This document shows, piece by piece, positions 33,064-41,646 of a stretch of 64,000 bases of DNA; within the stretch, counting starts at the first letter, position 1; each line of letters starts with the position of its first letter. The stretch lies in NCBI GenBank assembly GCA_036271795.1, contig DATAZY010000039.1:50336-114335 (forward strand). Reading direction: 5' to 3'. Made by a program: the position numbers and the translations under genes. This DNA comes from Galbitalea sp036271795. GTDB taxonomy: Bacteria > Actinomycetota > Actinomycetes > Actinomycetales > Microbacteriaceae. Under the pieces are notes generated by a model that searched no databases, was not told where the DNA came from, and saw only the letters and a list, made by a program, of their open reading frames with translations.

Positions 33064-34262
33064 GCTCGCACCGCAGCCGTGGCCGGGATGCTGGCGATCA
33101 CGACGAACTGCGTGTCATCAACGCTTGTAGTCAGCCGTCCGCCGACGAGCGCCGCACGCTCCTTCATGCCCGCCAGCCCGTGCCCGAGCCGCAACTCGGC
33201 CGTCCCTGGTGAGGCGATCACGGCACTCGTGATGCGAATTTCCAATTCCTCGGTGATCCACTCGAATCGCACGACGACCTCCTGGTGCACGTCGCCGTGC
33301 CGTAATGCGTTCGTGAGGCCCTCCTGAACTATCCGATAGACCGCGAGCTGCTGCCCGGTCCCCAGTTGCAGCGGCTGGCCCTTGGTGGTGAAACTGATCG
33401 TGAGACCGGATGCGCGGAGCTGGTCGAGCAGCCGGCCGAGGTCGGCGAGCGCGGGCTGTGGTCCCTCGGTCTGCGGATGTCGCAACTGGCCGAGCAGCAG
33501 GCGCACGTCGGTGAGCGCCTCGCGCGCCGTTGACGAGATCGCGCTGAGCGCGCCGTCCACCGCATCCGGATCGGTATCCCGCGCATACCTCGCCCCGTCG
33601 GCCTGCGCGATGACAACCGCGAGTGAGTGCGCGACAACGTCGTGCATGTCGCGCGCGATCCGGTTGCGCTCCTGCTCGACGATGACGTCCTGTTCCGCGG
33701 CCTCCGCTTCGAGCTGTGCGCTCTGTTCCGCGCGTCGGCTCTCCTGCGCCGCCAGTCGAGTCCGGATGAGTGTCCCGGCGGTCCACGGCAGGCCGAGGAG
33801 CCCAACGAGGAGACCGAAATCGAAGATCAGTTTGATCAGTGTCGCGGCCGCCTGCGCAACCGAATGCACACCAAGGCTCACTCCAATTGTCGGTGTCTGG
33901 TTACCCCACTCGAGATAGATCCCTCCCAGTACGGCGCCGACAAAAATCGACGCGAACCCGAACCAGCGCGTCACCCGGTCGGCGTAGCGCGCGTTGGCGT
34001 AGAGGATTGCGAGAATGGCAAGGTCGGGTGGGATCGCACCGATGTGGGTGAAGTACATTTGCCACACTGCCGCGAGCCACGCCAGCGTCAACGCCAGCCG
34101 GGGCGAGAACCGGCGGAATCCCACCGCTATCGCGAGCGCGATGACCGTCAACGCTTCCTCGATCTGGTCGTACCGGTCGAGCGGCGCGAGGCAGACGACG
34201 AAGTAGACGAGGGCGATGCCGACGTCGAGCACGGTGTGACCGCGGGTCAACCGGGTGAACAT
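33060..34262 (-). CDS. sensor histidine kinase with altered ATP-binding G1 box
   Basis: 400 residues. Five hydrophobic helices fill residues 12-165, a coiled linker (RTRLAAQESRRAEQSAQLEAEAAEQDVIVEQE) leads to the HisKA_3 motif RIARDMHDVVAHS with H207, then a HATPase domain with the N-box (IVQEGLTNALRHG) and the LGHGLAGMKERAALVGG lid. Where the G1 box DxG is expected the sequence is ITSAVIAS, lacking the Asp; similar loss occurs in some actinobacterial kinases but may weaken ATP binding. TACCGT six bases before the ATG suggests a leaderless mRNA. Cognate with the overlapping response regulator. Confidence 0.9.
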   Translation of the reverse strand: MFTRLTRGHTVLDVGIALVYFVVCLAPLDRYDQIEEALTVIALAIAVGFRRFSPRLALTLAWLAAVWQMYFTHIGAIPPDLAILAILYANARYADRVTRWFGFASIFVGAVLGGIYLEWGNQTPTIGVSLGVHSVAQAAATLIKLIFDFGLLVGLLGLPWTAGTLIRTRLAAQESRRAEQSAQLEAEAAEQDVIVEQERNRIARDMHDVVAHSLAVVIAQADGARYARDTDPDAVDGALSAISSTAREALTDVRLLLGQLRHPQTEGPQPALADLGRLLDQLRASGLTISFTTKGQPLQLGTGQQLAVYRIVQEGLTNALRHGDVHQEVVVRFEWITEELEIRITSAVIASPGTAELRLGHGLAGMKERAALVGGRLTTSVDDTQFVVIASIPATAAVRA

Positions 34263-34268
34263 GCTTCA

Positions 34269-34274
34269 ACGGTA
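34269..34274 (-). promoter_or_regulatory. -10 box (TACCGT) of the second kinase operon
   Basis: On the minus strand, ending six bases before ATG 34262; no ribosome binding site is visible. Confidence 0.4.
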
Positions 34275-34347
34275 GAGGGCATTTTCGCTCGACCTGCCGA
34301 ATTGCGGGCTAAATCATCCTGACGAGGTATTTTCTTCGCCCAGGCAC

Positions 34348-35250
34348 CTAGAACCCCAGGCGTCCAAGCTGTTTCGCGTCGCGCTGCCAGTCCTTTGCGA
34401 CCTTGACGCGCAGCGAGAGGAACACCTGCTTACCGACGAGCGCCTCAATCTGGACGCGGGCGCGGGCACCGACATCTGCGAGTCGCTCCCCCTTGTGGCC
34501 GATGATGATGCCTTTCTGGCTGTCACGTTCGACGAAAAGGTTCGCGTAAATGTCGAGCATGTCGCGATCTTCGCGCTCGCTCATGTCGTCGATTGTGATG
34601 GCGATCGAGTGGGGCAGCTCGTCCTCGACGCCCTCGAGGACGGCCTCACGAATGAGTTCGGAGATGCGTGCCTCAAGCCCCTCATCGGTGACCGCATCAC
34701 TTGGATAGAGCGGCTCGGACTCCGGCATGAGCGCGATGAGTTCGCGAGCGAGAACATCCAGCTGGATGCCCGTCAGCGACGAGATGGGAATGATTGCGTC
34801 CCAGTCGCGCAGCTCGCTCACGGCCTGGAGCTGCTCTGCAACTGCTGGCCGTGAGGTCGCATCCACCTTCGTGACGATCGCGACCTTCTTCGCGCGCGGG
34901 AAGCGGTCGAGCTGCTCATTGATGAACTTGTCGCCGGGGCCGATCTTCTCGTTCGCGGGAACGCAGAGTCCGATCACGTCTACCTCGGCGAGCGTGTCCT
35001 GGACAATGTTGTTGAGTCGTTCTCCGAGAAGCGTGCGCGGGCGGTGCATCCCCGGCGTATCGACGACGATGAGCTGCCCACCCGACTGGTGAACTATGCC
35101 CCGGATGGCGCGCCGCGTGGTCTGCGGCTTGGACGAGGTGATCGCGACCTTTTCGCCGACCAGCGCGTTGGTGAGCGTCGACTTGCCAACGTTGGGGCGG
35201 CCGACAAAGCTCACAAAGCCGGCGCGGAAAGGGGTTTCTGGAGAGGCCAT
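34348..35250 (-). CDS. era: GTPase Era
   Basis: 300 residues. GTPase motifs: G1 GRPNVGKS (17-24), the TTRRAIRG switch I region, G3 DTPGMHRPR, G4 TKVD and G5-like SSL. The C-terminal KH domain carries GIIIGHKGERLADVGARARVQIE. Era binds the 3' end of 16S rRNA and assists 30S assembly. It is the last gene of the operon containing the CNNM protein, ybeY, phoH and others, all concerned with ribosome maturation or stress. Confidence 0.97.
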   Translation of the reverse strand: MASPETPFRAGFVSFVGRPNVGKSTLTNALVGEKVAITSSKPQTTRRAIRGIVHQSGGQLIVVDTPGMHRPRTLLGERLNNIVQDTLAEVDVIGLCVPANEKIGPGDKFINEQLDRFPRAKKVAIVTKVDATSRPAVAEQLQAVSELRDWDAIIPISSLTGIQLDVLARELIALMPESEPLYPSDAVTDEGLEARISELIREAVLEGVEDELPHSIAITIDDMSEREDRDMLDIYANLFVERDSQKGIIIGHKGERLADVGARARVQIEALVGKQVFLSLRVKVAKDWQRDAKQLGRLGF

Positions 35251-35263
35251 CGTGTGTACGAGG

Positions 35264-36559
35264 CTAGTCGTCCTTCTGCTCTTCGAAGGCGGCCTGGGCG
35301 TCGATCAGTGACTGGTCGCGCTCGACCAGCACCGTGCTCACTCTCTTGCGGCGGCCCTCCGTGCGTTCCGCGACCAGGATCAGACCCGAGATTTCCCCGC
35401 GAGATCCAGCGAGCGGAAGCCGACCGACCGCCTTGGTGAGGAGGCCGCCGACCGAGTCGACATCATCATCCTCCAGCTCGATGCCGAACAGGTCGCCGAG
35501 CTCGTCGACGGGCATCCGCGCCGCGACCCGGAACTTGCCGCCACCGAGATCCTCGAACTCGGGGACGTCACGGTCGTACTCGTCCGAGATGTTCCCGACC
35601 AGTTCCTCGATCAGGTCCTCGAGCGTTACAAGACCCGCGATGCCGCCATATTCGTCGACGACCATGGCGAGGTGGTTCGATTCCGCCTGCATCAGACGAA
35701 GAGTGTCGTCCGCCTTCTTCGACTCAGGGACGAACAGTGCCTTGCGCGCGAGACTCGCAGCCGTCTCCTTGGTGCGCCGCTTGCTCTGCTCGAATTCGTG
35801 CCGCGCGACATCGCGGAGGTAAAGGATGCCGACAACCTCGTCGACATCCTCGCCGAGAACCGGCATCCGGGAGACGCCACGGCTCAGGAACAGGCCCATT
35901 GCAGCGTCGAGCCCGTCGTCCCCGTCCACGGTGATCATGTCGGTGCGTGGCACCATGACCTCGCGCACAACCGTGTCGTTGAACTCGAAGACGGAGTGGA
36001 TGAGCTCCTGGTCATCCTTGTCGAGGACCTCGAGTTCCGTAGCCTCGTCGACCATGCTGAGCAGTTGCTCCTCGCTCGAGAACGTCGCGTTCTTCGGGCG
36101 ACCGGGAGTCACCCGATTACCGATAGCGACGAGCGCGTTCGCGATGGGACCAAGAATCACCCGGATGCTTCGGATGATTGGGGCGGAGAACCGCATGATC
36201 CCGTGCGAGTGCGCGCGACCGACACTCCGCGGGCTCGAGCCGACCAGCACGAACGAGACCGCGGTCATGATCAGGGCACTGGCGAGAAGGGCCCACCACC
36301 AGTCCTTAAACGAGTAAGCGAACGACAGTGAAACGAGTACGGCGGCAGTGGTCTCCGACACGACGCGCATGAAATTCAGCGCATTGACGTGCGCTCCCAT
36401 GTCCGCGGCGATCGCGAGCAGCGAGCGGCGCGATCGACTGTGCGCCGCGAGATCGACGAGGTCCGTCCTGCTCAGCACGGTCAGGGCAGAGTCGGATGCG
36501 GCGAGCAGGCCGCCAAAGATCACGAGCACGACGGCCGCGGCAACGAAGATCGCGATCAT
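35264..36559 (-). CDS. CNNM/CorC-family membrane protein (hemolysin-like, DUF21-CBS-CorC_HlyC)
   Basis: 431 residues. The N-terminal DUF21/CNNM domain has three or four helices (1-25, 60-100, 125-145), then two CBS domains starting VREVMVPRTDMITVDGDDGLD and KKADDTLRLMQAESNHLAMVVDEYGGIAGLVTLEDLIEELVGNI, and the C-terminal CorC_HlyC domain (FRVAARMPVDELGDLFGIEL...VGGLLTKAVGRLP). The family is linked to magnesium/cobalt transport; the hemolysin name is historical. Sits between ybeY and era, a conserved actinobacterial position. Confidence 0.93.
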   Translation of the reverse strand: MIAIFVAAAVVLVIFGGLLAASDSALTVLSRTDLVDLAAHSRSRRSLLAIAADMGAHVNALNFMRVVSETTAAVLVSLSFAYSFKDWWWALLASALIMTAVSFVLVGSSPRSVGRAHSHGIMRFSAPIIRSIRVILGPIANALVAIGNRVTPGRPKNATFSSEEQLLSMVDEATELEVLDKDDQELIHSVFEFNDTVVREVMVPRTDMITVDGDDGLDAAMGLFLSRGVSRMPVLGEDVDEVVGILYLRDVARHEFEQSKRRTKETAASLARKALFVPESKKADDTLRLMQAESNHLAMVVDEYGGIAGLVTLEDLIEELVGNISDEYDRDVPEFEDLGGGKFRVAARMPVDELGDLFGIELEDDDVDSVGGLLTKAVGRLPLAGSRGEISGLILVAERTEGRRKRVSTVLVERDQSLIDAQAAFEEQKDD

Positions 36560-36567
36560 GGGGACGC

Positions 36568-37029
36568 CTACCGCTTTCGCTCGGCCATCGCGAACCCGAT
36601 CAGGAGGTCGCGCTGCAGCGCAAACATTTCCTTCTCCTCTTCCGGCTCGGCGTGATCGAAGCCGAGGAGGTGGAGCAGGCCATGCGTGGTCAGCAGCTGC
36701 ATCTCCTCGATCGGGCTGTGGCCCGCGGCCTCTGCCTGGGCGATCGCCACCTGCGGGCAGAGCACCAGGTCCCCAAGGAGTCCCGCCGGGGTTGGCTGGT
36801 CTTCCGTGCCCGGCCGCAGCTCATCCATCGGGAAGCTCAGGACATCTGTCGGACCCGGCTCGTCCATCCACTGGACGTGCAGCTGCTCCATCGCTGACTC
36901 GTCGACGAGCAGGATGGCAAGTTCGGCATCCGGATGCACGTGCAGCTGATCGAGGTTGTAGGTGACCAGGCGCTGGAGAACGGACTCGTCGACCTCAATT
37001 CCCGACTCGTTGTTGACCTCAATGCTCAA
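36568..37029 (-). CDS. ybeY: endoribonuclease YbeY
   Basis: 153 residues when started at TTG 37029, which has AGGTGG five bases upstream and overlaps the phoH stop (TTGA); a GTG at 37038 is an in-frame alternative with no ribosome binding site. The metal-binding motif H-x3-H-x5-H is seen in HGLLHLLGFDHAEPEEE near residue 120. TDVLSFPMDE and GDLVLCPQVA are further family signatures. YbeY processes the 16S rRNA 3' end and takes part in ribosome quality control, fitting its neighbours era and rsmE. Confidence 0.94.
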   Translation of the reverse strand: MSIEVNNESGIEVDESVLQRLVTYNLDQLHVHPDAELAILLVDESAMEQLHVQWMDEPGPTDVLSFPMDELRPGTEDQPTPAGLLGDLVLCPQVAIAQAEAAGHSPIEEMQLLTTHGLLHLLGFDHAEPEEEKEMFALQRDLLIGFAMAERKR

Positions 37030-38135
37030 CGCCCCCACCTACGATCGGGACGCGACGGCGCCTGGTGATCCTGGGGTCCATGGCCGCGACGCTCGGCGCG
37101 GTTGACCCCGTCGGAATCTCCACCGCTCTTGTGGGCATTGTCGCGCTCGAACCGTGCCGCCTGTCGCTCGGCGTCATACTTCGTGTACGCATCCACGATC
37201 TGTCCGACGAGCGAGTGGCGCACGACGTCGGCGCTCGTGAGTCGCGAGAAATGGATGTCATCGATCTGGTTGAGCACGTGTGTGACGAGCTGTAGGCCGC
37301 TGGCGCCGGCGGGCAGGTCGACCTGGGTGACGTCGCCCGTCACAACCATCTTCGAGCCGAAGCCGAGTCGAGTCAGGAACATCTTCATCTGCTCCGGCGT
37401 CGTGTTCTGCGCCTCATCCAGCACGATGAACGCGTCGTTGAGGGTGCGGCCGCGCATGTAGGCGAGCGGCGCAACCTCGACGGTCCCCGCGGTGAGCAAC
37501 TTGGGGACGATCTCCGGATCCATCATTTCGTTGAGCGCGTCATAGAGCGGGCGCAGGTACGGATCGATCTTGTCGGTGAGCGTTCCCGGTAGGAACCCGA
37601 GCCGCTCCCCCGCCTCGACTGCTGGGCGGGTCAGAATGATGCGCTCGACTTCCTTGCGCTGGAGCGCCTGCACGGCCTTCGCCATGGCGAGATAGGTCTT
37701 GCCGGTTCCCGCGGGGCCAATCCCGAACACGATCGTGTTCTGGTCGATGGCGTCGACATAATCCTTCTGGCCGAGGGTCTTCGGGCGAATGCTCTTGCCG
37801 CGACTGGTCAGGATGGCCTGGCTCAACAGCTCGGCCGGGCTGCCCGCGTTCGACTCCAGGATGCGGGCGGAACTTGTCACGTCGCTCGCGCCGAGATCGG
37901 CTCCGTTTCGTACCAGCTGGATCAGCTCCTCAACCAGGCGTTTTGCCGCCTCAATGTCCGCCGACCGGCCGGTCAGCGTGATTTCATTTCCGCGCACGAG
38001 CACCTGGACATCCGGATGCTGGCGTTCGATCGTCTGCAGGAGCCGATCCTGCGGACCGAGCAGGCGAACCATCGCAATACCGTCGACCGCCAGCTTCGCC
38101 GTGGCGAGCTCGTCGTCCGCGTTACTCGAGGCCAA
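37026..38135 (-). CDS. phoH: PhoH-family ATPase
   Basis: 369 residues if started at the TTG 38135, which has GAGAG five bases before it and overlaps the end of the HIT gene by 14 bases; ATG 38072 is the alternative. An N-terminal KH-like region (VRLLGPQDRLLQTIERQHPDVQVLVRGNEITLTG) precedes the P-loop GPAGTGKTYLA and Walker B FIVLDEAQNTTPEQMKMFLTRLG; TGDVTQVDLP is the conserved sensor motif. PhoH proteins are RNA-linked ATPases. The C-terminal 35 residues are a charged low-complexity tail (KSGGDSDGVNRAERRG), not part of the conserved domain. Confidence 0.93.
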   Translation of the reverse strand: MASSNADDELATAKLAVDGIAMVRLLGPQDRLLQTIERQHPDVQVLVRGNEITLTGRSADIEAAKRLVEELIQLVRNGADLGASDVTSSARILESNAGSPAELLSQAILTSRGKSIRPKTLGQKDYVDAIDQNTIVFGIGPAGTGKTYLAMAKAVQALQRKEVERIILTRPAVEAGERLGFLPGTLTDKIDPYLRPLYDALNEMMDPEIVPKLLTAGTVEVAPLAYMRGRTLNDAFIVLDEAQNTTPEQMKMFLTRLGFGSKMVVTGDVTQVDLPAGASGLQLVTHVLNQIDDIHFSRLTSADVVRHSLVGQIVDAYTKYDAERQAARFERDNAHKSGGDSDGVNRAERRGHGPQDHQAPSRPDRRWGR

Positions 38136-38478
38136 GAGAACTCTCGTCGAGCGAGCCGCTGAGAACGTGGGCGTGAACGTGGAAGATCGTTTGGCCCGCA
38201 GACTCGCCGCTATTGAAGATGAGACGGTAGTCGCCGTTCGAATGTTCGGCGGCAAGTTCGGCTGCTGTCGTCACGATTTCGGCGAGCAGAAACGGATCGC
38301 CCTCCGCGAGCTCCGCAACGTTGGCGTACTCGGAGGTCTTCGGAACGACGAGAAGGTGAACCGGTGCCTTGGGTGCGATGTCTCGAAAGCCGATCAAACG
38401 CTCGTTCTCGAACACGATCTCGGCCGGAATTTCGCGCGCGACGATGAGTTCGAAGACGGTTGGCTCGCTGGTTGACAC
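38122..38478 (-). CDS. HIT-family nucleotide-binding protein
   Basis: 118 residues, HINT/PKCI type. The N-terminus FELIVAREIPAEIVFENERLIGFRDIAPKAPVHLLVVPK and the active-site triad in GQTIFHVHAHVLSG (HxHxH) are diagnostic. Such proteins hydrolyse adenosine phosphoramidates or acyl-adenylates. GTG 38478 is preceded at six bases by TACGCT and no ribosome binding site, so an internal leaderless promoter is likely. Lies between rsmE and phoH, as in many actinobacteria. Confidence 0.93.
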   Translation of the reverse strand: MSTSEPTVFELIVAREIPAEIVFENERLIGFRDIAPKAPVHLLVVPKTSEYANVAELAEGDPFLLAEIVTTAAELAAEHSNGDYRLIFNSGESAGQTIFHVHAHVLSGSLDESSLGLE

Positions 38479-38484
38479 CCCCCA

Positions 38485-38490
38485 AGCGTA
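38485..38490 (-). promoter_or_regulatory. -10 box (TACGCT), internal promoter before the HIT gene
   Basis: Ends six bases before GTG 38478 on the minus strand, inside the 23-base gap after rsmE. Confidence 0.4.
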
Positions 38491-38501
38491 ACGGCTGGAC
38501 C

Positions 38502-39230
38502 CTACCAACGCCCGAGTTTCGCGCTCAGCACAGCGATGGCAGCAGGGCCCGCCGTACTCGTGCGAAGGATGCTCCCGCCGAGTCGTGCACTGGTCGCGCC
38601 CGCGGAGTGCAGGAGGTCGAACTCGGCCGGGGAAATGCCTCCCTCAGGGCCGACAACAAGAACGATGTCGTGGAAGTCCGGCGCAATCACGGTGACGCTG
38701 GCATCGGCCACAGGATCGAGCACGATCATCCTCGTTGTCTCGGCCAACTCAGCCAACTGTTTGGTGTTTACGAGCGACGCGACCTCCGGCAGCCACGCGC
38801 GTGCGGACTGCTTGGTCGCTTCCCGCACTACGGCGCTCCAGCGCTCGTGCCCCTTGGCGATCTTCGCGCCCTCCCAGCGCGAGATGCTGCGCGCGGCCGT
38901 CCACGGGATGATACCGTCGACGCCGAGTTCCGTCGACGCCTGGATCGCCAACTCATCGCGATCCCCTTTCGCGAGTGCCTGCGCAAGCCAGATCGCGGGA
39001 GTTGGTCGTTCGATGGTCTCGATGGTTTCGACTTCGAAGCGGAATTCCGCCGGCGCGACGGCCGTGACCGTGCCGCTCGCGATCATCCCCAGGCCGTTTC
39101 CGACCCGCACAAGCTCGCCGACCACGAGGCGGCTCACGGTGACCGCGTGTCGGGCATCCCCGCCACCGATAATCGAAATCTCGCCAATCGCGGGATTGCC
39201 CAGCTCGTCGCTCAGGTACTGGTTGGCCAT
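38502..39230 (-). CDS. rsmE: 16S rRNA (uracil-1498-N3)-methyltransferase RsmE
   Basis: 242 residues. An N-terminal PUA-like domain (about 1-75, DARHAVTVSRLVVGELVRVGNG) is followed by a SPOUT methyltransferase domain with the knot motifs IVLVVGPEGGISPAEFDLL and ARLGGSILRTSTAGPAAIAVLSAKLG that bind S-adenosylmethionine. It methylates U1498 of 16S rRNA. Position right after dnaJ is conserved across many Gram-positives. Confidence 0.95.
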   Translation of the reverse strand: MANQYLSDELGNPAIGEISIIGGGDARHAVTVSRLVVGELVRVGNGLGMIASGTVTAVAPAEFRFEVETIETIERPTPAIWLAQALAKGDRDELAIQASTELGVDGIIPWTAARSISRWEGAKIAKGHERWSAVVREATKQSARAWLPEVASLVNTKQLAELAETTRMIVLDPVADASVTVIAPDFHDIVLVVGPEGGISPAEFDLLHSAGATSARLGGSILRTSTAGPAAIAVLSAKLGRW

Positions 39231-39251
39231 CGGTGGGGAAAAGATCTTGCG

Positions 39252-40367
39252 CTAGACGTTCAGGAAACGGTCGCGCAACTTGGCGAAAAGCCCCTGCTGG
39301 AACTGGGCCAGGTGCGGTTCGACCGGCTTCCGCGATCCGGCAAACTGTCTGATCAGGGCCTGCTCCGCTGCGCCGAGCCGGGTCGGGGTCACGACCTGCA
39401 CACCGATCTTGAGATCACCGCGGCCGCTTCCCCGAAGGTGAGTAATCCCGCGGTCCTTTACCGTAATGACTTCCGCGCTCTGAACTCCCGGCTTGATCTC
39501 CACCTGAACCTCGCCATCGAGCCCCTTCAGAACCGTTGTCGTACCGAGGATGGCATCCGTCATCTGCACCTCCAGCGTCGCGAGCAGGTCGTCCCCGTTG
39601 CGGCTGAAGATGTCGTGATGCTTGACCTTGATCTCGAGGAACAGGTCGCCCGCTGGACCGCCGGCCGGACCGATCTCACCCTGGCCAGGGAGCTGGATGC
39701 GCAGCCCGGTGTCGACGCCGGCCGGGATCTCGATCTTCGCCGTGCGCGTCGCGCGCACCCTGCCCTGCCCCTGGCAGGTGGGGCACGGGTTCGGGATGAC
39801 CGTACCGAACCCTCGGCAGGTCCCGCACGGGCTCGACGTCATGACGTTGCCGAGCAGGCTTCGCACGGTCCGCTGGATCGAACCGGTTCCGTTGCAGATG
39901 TCGCAGGTCTGCGCGGAAGTGCCCGGAGCACAGCAGCTTCCATTGCACGTCTCACAGAGCACCGCCGTCTGGATGTCGAGGTCACGCTTACTGCCGAAAA
40001 TGACCTCGTCGAGGTCGAGCTCGACGCGCAACAGCGCATCCTGCCCGCGCTCCTTGCGCGAGCGGGGCCCGCGCTGGGTTCCGCCACCACCGCCTGCGGC
40101 CGCACCGAAGAACGTCTCGAAGATGTCGCCGAAGCCGCTGAAGCCGCCAGCGCCGAACCCGCCCTGGCCTCCCAGGTCGTACTGCTGGCGCTGCTGGGGG
40201 TCGCTCAGGACGTCGTAGGCATGCGTGACCAGCTTGAACTGGTCGGACGCATCGGCACTCGGGTTCACGTCCGGATGCAACTCGCGCGCGAGCTTCCGGT
40301 AGGCGCGCTTGATCTCATCCGCACTCGCGCCGCGATCGACGCCGAGCACTTCGTAATGGTCTGCCAC
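39252..40367 (-). CDS. dnaJ: chaperone DnaJ
   Basis: 371 residues with full type I architecture: J domain (1-70, HPD in LARELHPDVNP), Gly/Phe-rich region (72-100), a four-repeat zinc domain (CETCNGSC, CDICNGTG, CGTCRGFG, CPTCQGQG), and two C-terminal substrate-binding domains. In the first zinc repeat the usual last Gly is Cys (CNGSCC). It delivers clients to DnaK and stimulates its ATPase. Just downstream of hrcA, so this is the hrcA-linked DnaJ2 type, without grpE/dnaK nearby. Confidence 0.96.
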   Translation of the reverse strand: MADHYEVLGVDRGASADEIKRAYRKLARELHPDVNPSADASDQFKLVTHAYDVLSDPQQRQQYDLGGQGGFGAGGFSGFGDIFETFFGAAAGGGGGTQRGPRSRKERGQDALLRVELDLDEVIFGSKRDLDIQTAVLCETCNGSCCAPGTSAQTCDICNGTGSIQRTVRSLLGNVMTSSPCGTCRGFGTVIPNPCPTCQGQGRVRATRTAKIEIPAGVDTGLRIQLPGQGEIGPAGGPAGDLFLEIKVKHHDIFSRNGDDLLATLEVQMTDAILGTTTVLKGLDGEVQVEIKPGVQSAEVITVKDRGITHLRGSGRGDLKIGVQVVTPTRLGAAEQALIRQFAGSRKPVEPHLAQFQQGLFAKLRDRFLNV

Positions 40368-40383
40368 TTAGTTCATTCCCTGC

Positions 40384-41424
40384 TTAGTCTTCGCCGAGCA
40401 ACCGGGTCAGGTAGCGAGCGACAGCTCGCACCGCGGCCATGTTGTTCGAATAGTCCATCCTGAGCGGCCCCAGTACGCCCAGCCGTGCGATCGATCCGTC
40501 CGAGGCACCGTAGCCACTCGTCAGTACCGAAATCTCGCCGAGACCAAACTCGGCATTCTCTCGCCCAATGCTCGCCGCCACTCCGGTTTGCGCGGAGAGG
40601 CCGTTCTGGTCGGCCGCCATCTCGCCAAACAGCCGCAGCAGTGTCACCTGCTCCTCGATCGCCTCGAGCACCGGGAAAATACTCCCGGAGAAGTCCTCTT
40701 CCGTGCGGACCAGGTTGGCGGCGCCGGCCATAACGAGTCGATCCTGTCGATTCGCCCCGATCTGCTCGGTCAGGCTCGAAGCGATGAGCGCAACAAACGA
40801 ATGCCGCGCGGCATCGAAGTGGTTGGCGAAGTCAGCAAGAACTTCGGTCGCCTCCGCGAGCCCCAGCCCGCCGAGAGCGGTGTTGAGGCGGGCGCGAAGC
40901 TCCGCGAGGAATGCCTCGTCGATTGCACCAGGGACATCCACAATTCGCTGCTCAACCCGACCGGTGTCGGTGATGAAGACGCTCATGATTCTGGTCTCGG
41001 AGAGCGGAACGAGTTCGACGTGTCGAACCCGTGACTTGGACAGAAGTGGGTATTGCACGAGGGCAACCTGGTGAGTCAATTGGGAGAGCAGTCGCACGGT
41101 GCGGGCAAGCACGTCATCGAGGTCGACGGATGCCCCAAGAAACTGGTCGATGGCCTGCCGCTGTGCCGCGGTCAGCGGCCGAAGGTCGGCGAGATGATCG
41201 ACAAACATCCGATAGCCCTTGTCGGTCGGGACCCGACCGGACGATGTGTGCGGGGCGACAATCAGCTCCTCCTCCTCGAGGAGCGCCATGTCATTGCGGA
41301 TCGTCGCCGCGGAGACCCCAAAAGAATGCCGCTCAACGATCGACTTCGAACCGACGGGTTCGCGGGATGCAACATAGTCCTGCACAATGACGCGGAGCAC
41401 ATCGAGACTGCGGCTAGAAACCAT
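40384..41424 (-). CDS. hrcA: heat-inducible transcription repressor HrcA
   Basis: 346 residues. An N-terminal winged helix (residues 1-75: SLDVLRVIVQDYVASREPVGSKSIVERHSFGVSAATIRNDMALLEEEELI), the TSSGRVPTDKGYRMFVDHL motif and the GAF-like C-terminal domain ending SVLTSGYGASDGSIARLGVLGPLRMDYSNNMAAVRAVARYLTRLL are typical. HrcA represses chaperone genes by binding CIRCE. A CIRCE-like element lies 20 bases upstream of its own start, so it should repress this operon. Confidence 0.97.
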   Translation of the reverse strand: MVSSRSLDVLRVIVQDYVASREPVGSKSIVERHSFGVSAATIRNDMALLEEEELIVAPHTSSGRVPTDKGYRMFVDHLADLRPLTAAQRQAIDQFLGASVDLDDVLARTVRLLSQLTHQVALVQYPLLSKSRVRHVELVPLSETRIMSVFITDTGRVEQRIVDVPGAIDEAFLAELRARLNTALGGLGLAEATEVLADFANHFDAARHSFVALIASSLTEQIGANRQDRLVMAGAANLVRTEEDFSGSIFPVLEAIEEQVTLLRLFGEMAADQNGLSAQTGVAASIGRENAEFGLGEISVLTSGYGASDGSIARLGVLGPLRMDYSNNMAAVRAVARYLTRLLGED

Positions 41425-41443
41425 CGAGCAGCCTCCCTACGCT

Positions 41444-41470
41444 TTAGCACTCGGCTCTTGTGACTGCCAA
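41444..41470. promoter_or_regulatory. CIRCE-like operator before hrcA-dnaJ operon
   Basis: TTAGCACTC (41444-41452), nine bases, then GACTGCCAA (41462-41470). The first half matches the CIRCE consensus exactly, the second matches GAGTGCTAA at seven of nine positions. Spacing is the canonical nine bases. Probably bound by HrcA with reduced affinity. Confidence 0.75.
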
Positions 41471-41646
41471 TTCTATCGTGAAATACAGCGTCTTTCCCGT
41501 TGCACGCAAGGGTGGCGGGGCGCTACCTTGTCTCTGTGCTTGCGCGCGTCCCGGTTGTACCAACGAGCAGTGCATCACAAGGCCATGTACTTCCGTCAAT
41601 ACCTCACGGAGACTAAGTTCTCCGGACACGAAAGGCAGCACCCAAA

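Noticed and set aside
38460..40463. 667-codon open frame on the plus strand opposite dnaJ and rsmE
   Set aside because: Antisense frame created by codon bias in high-GC genes; the protein has no family features while the minus-strand frames give complete DnaJ and RsmE.
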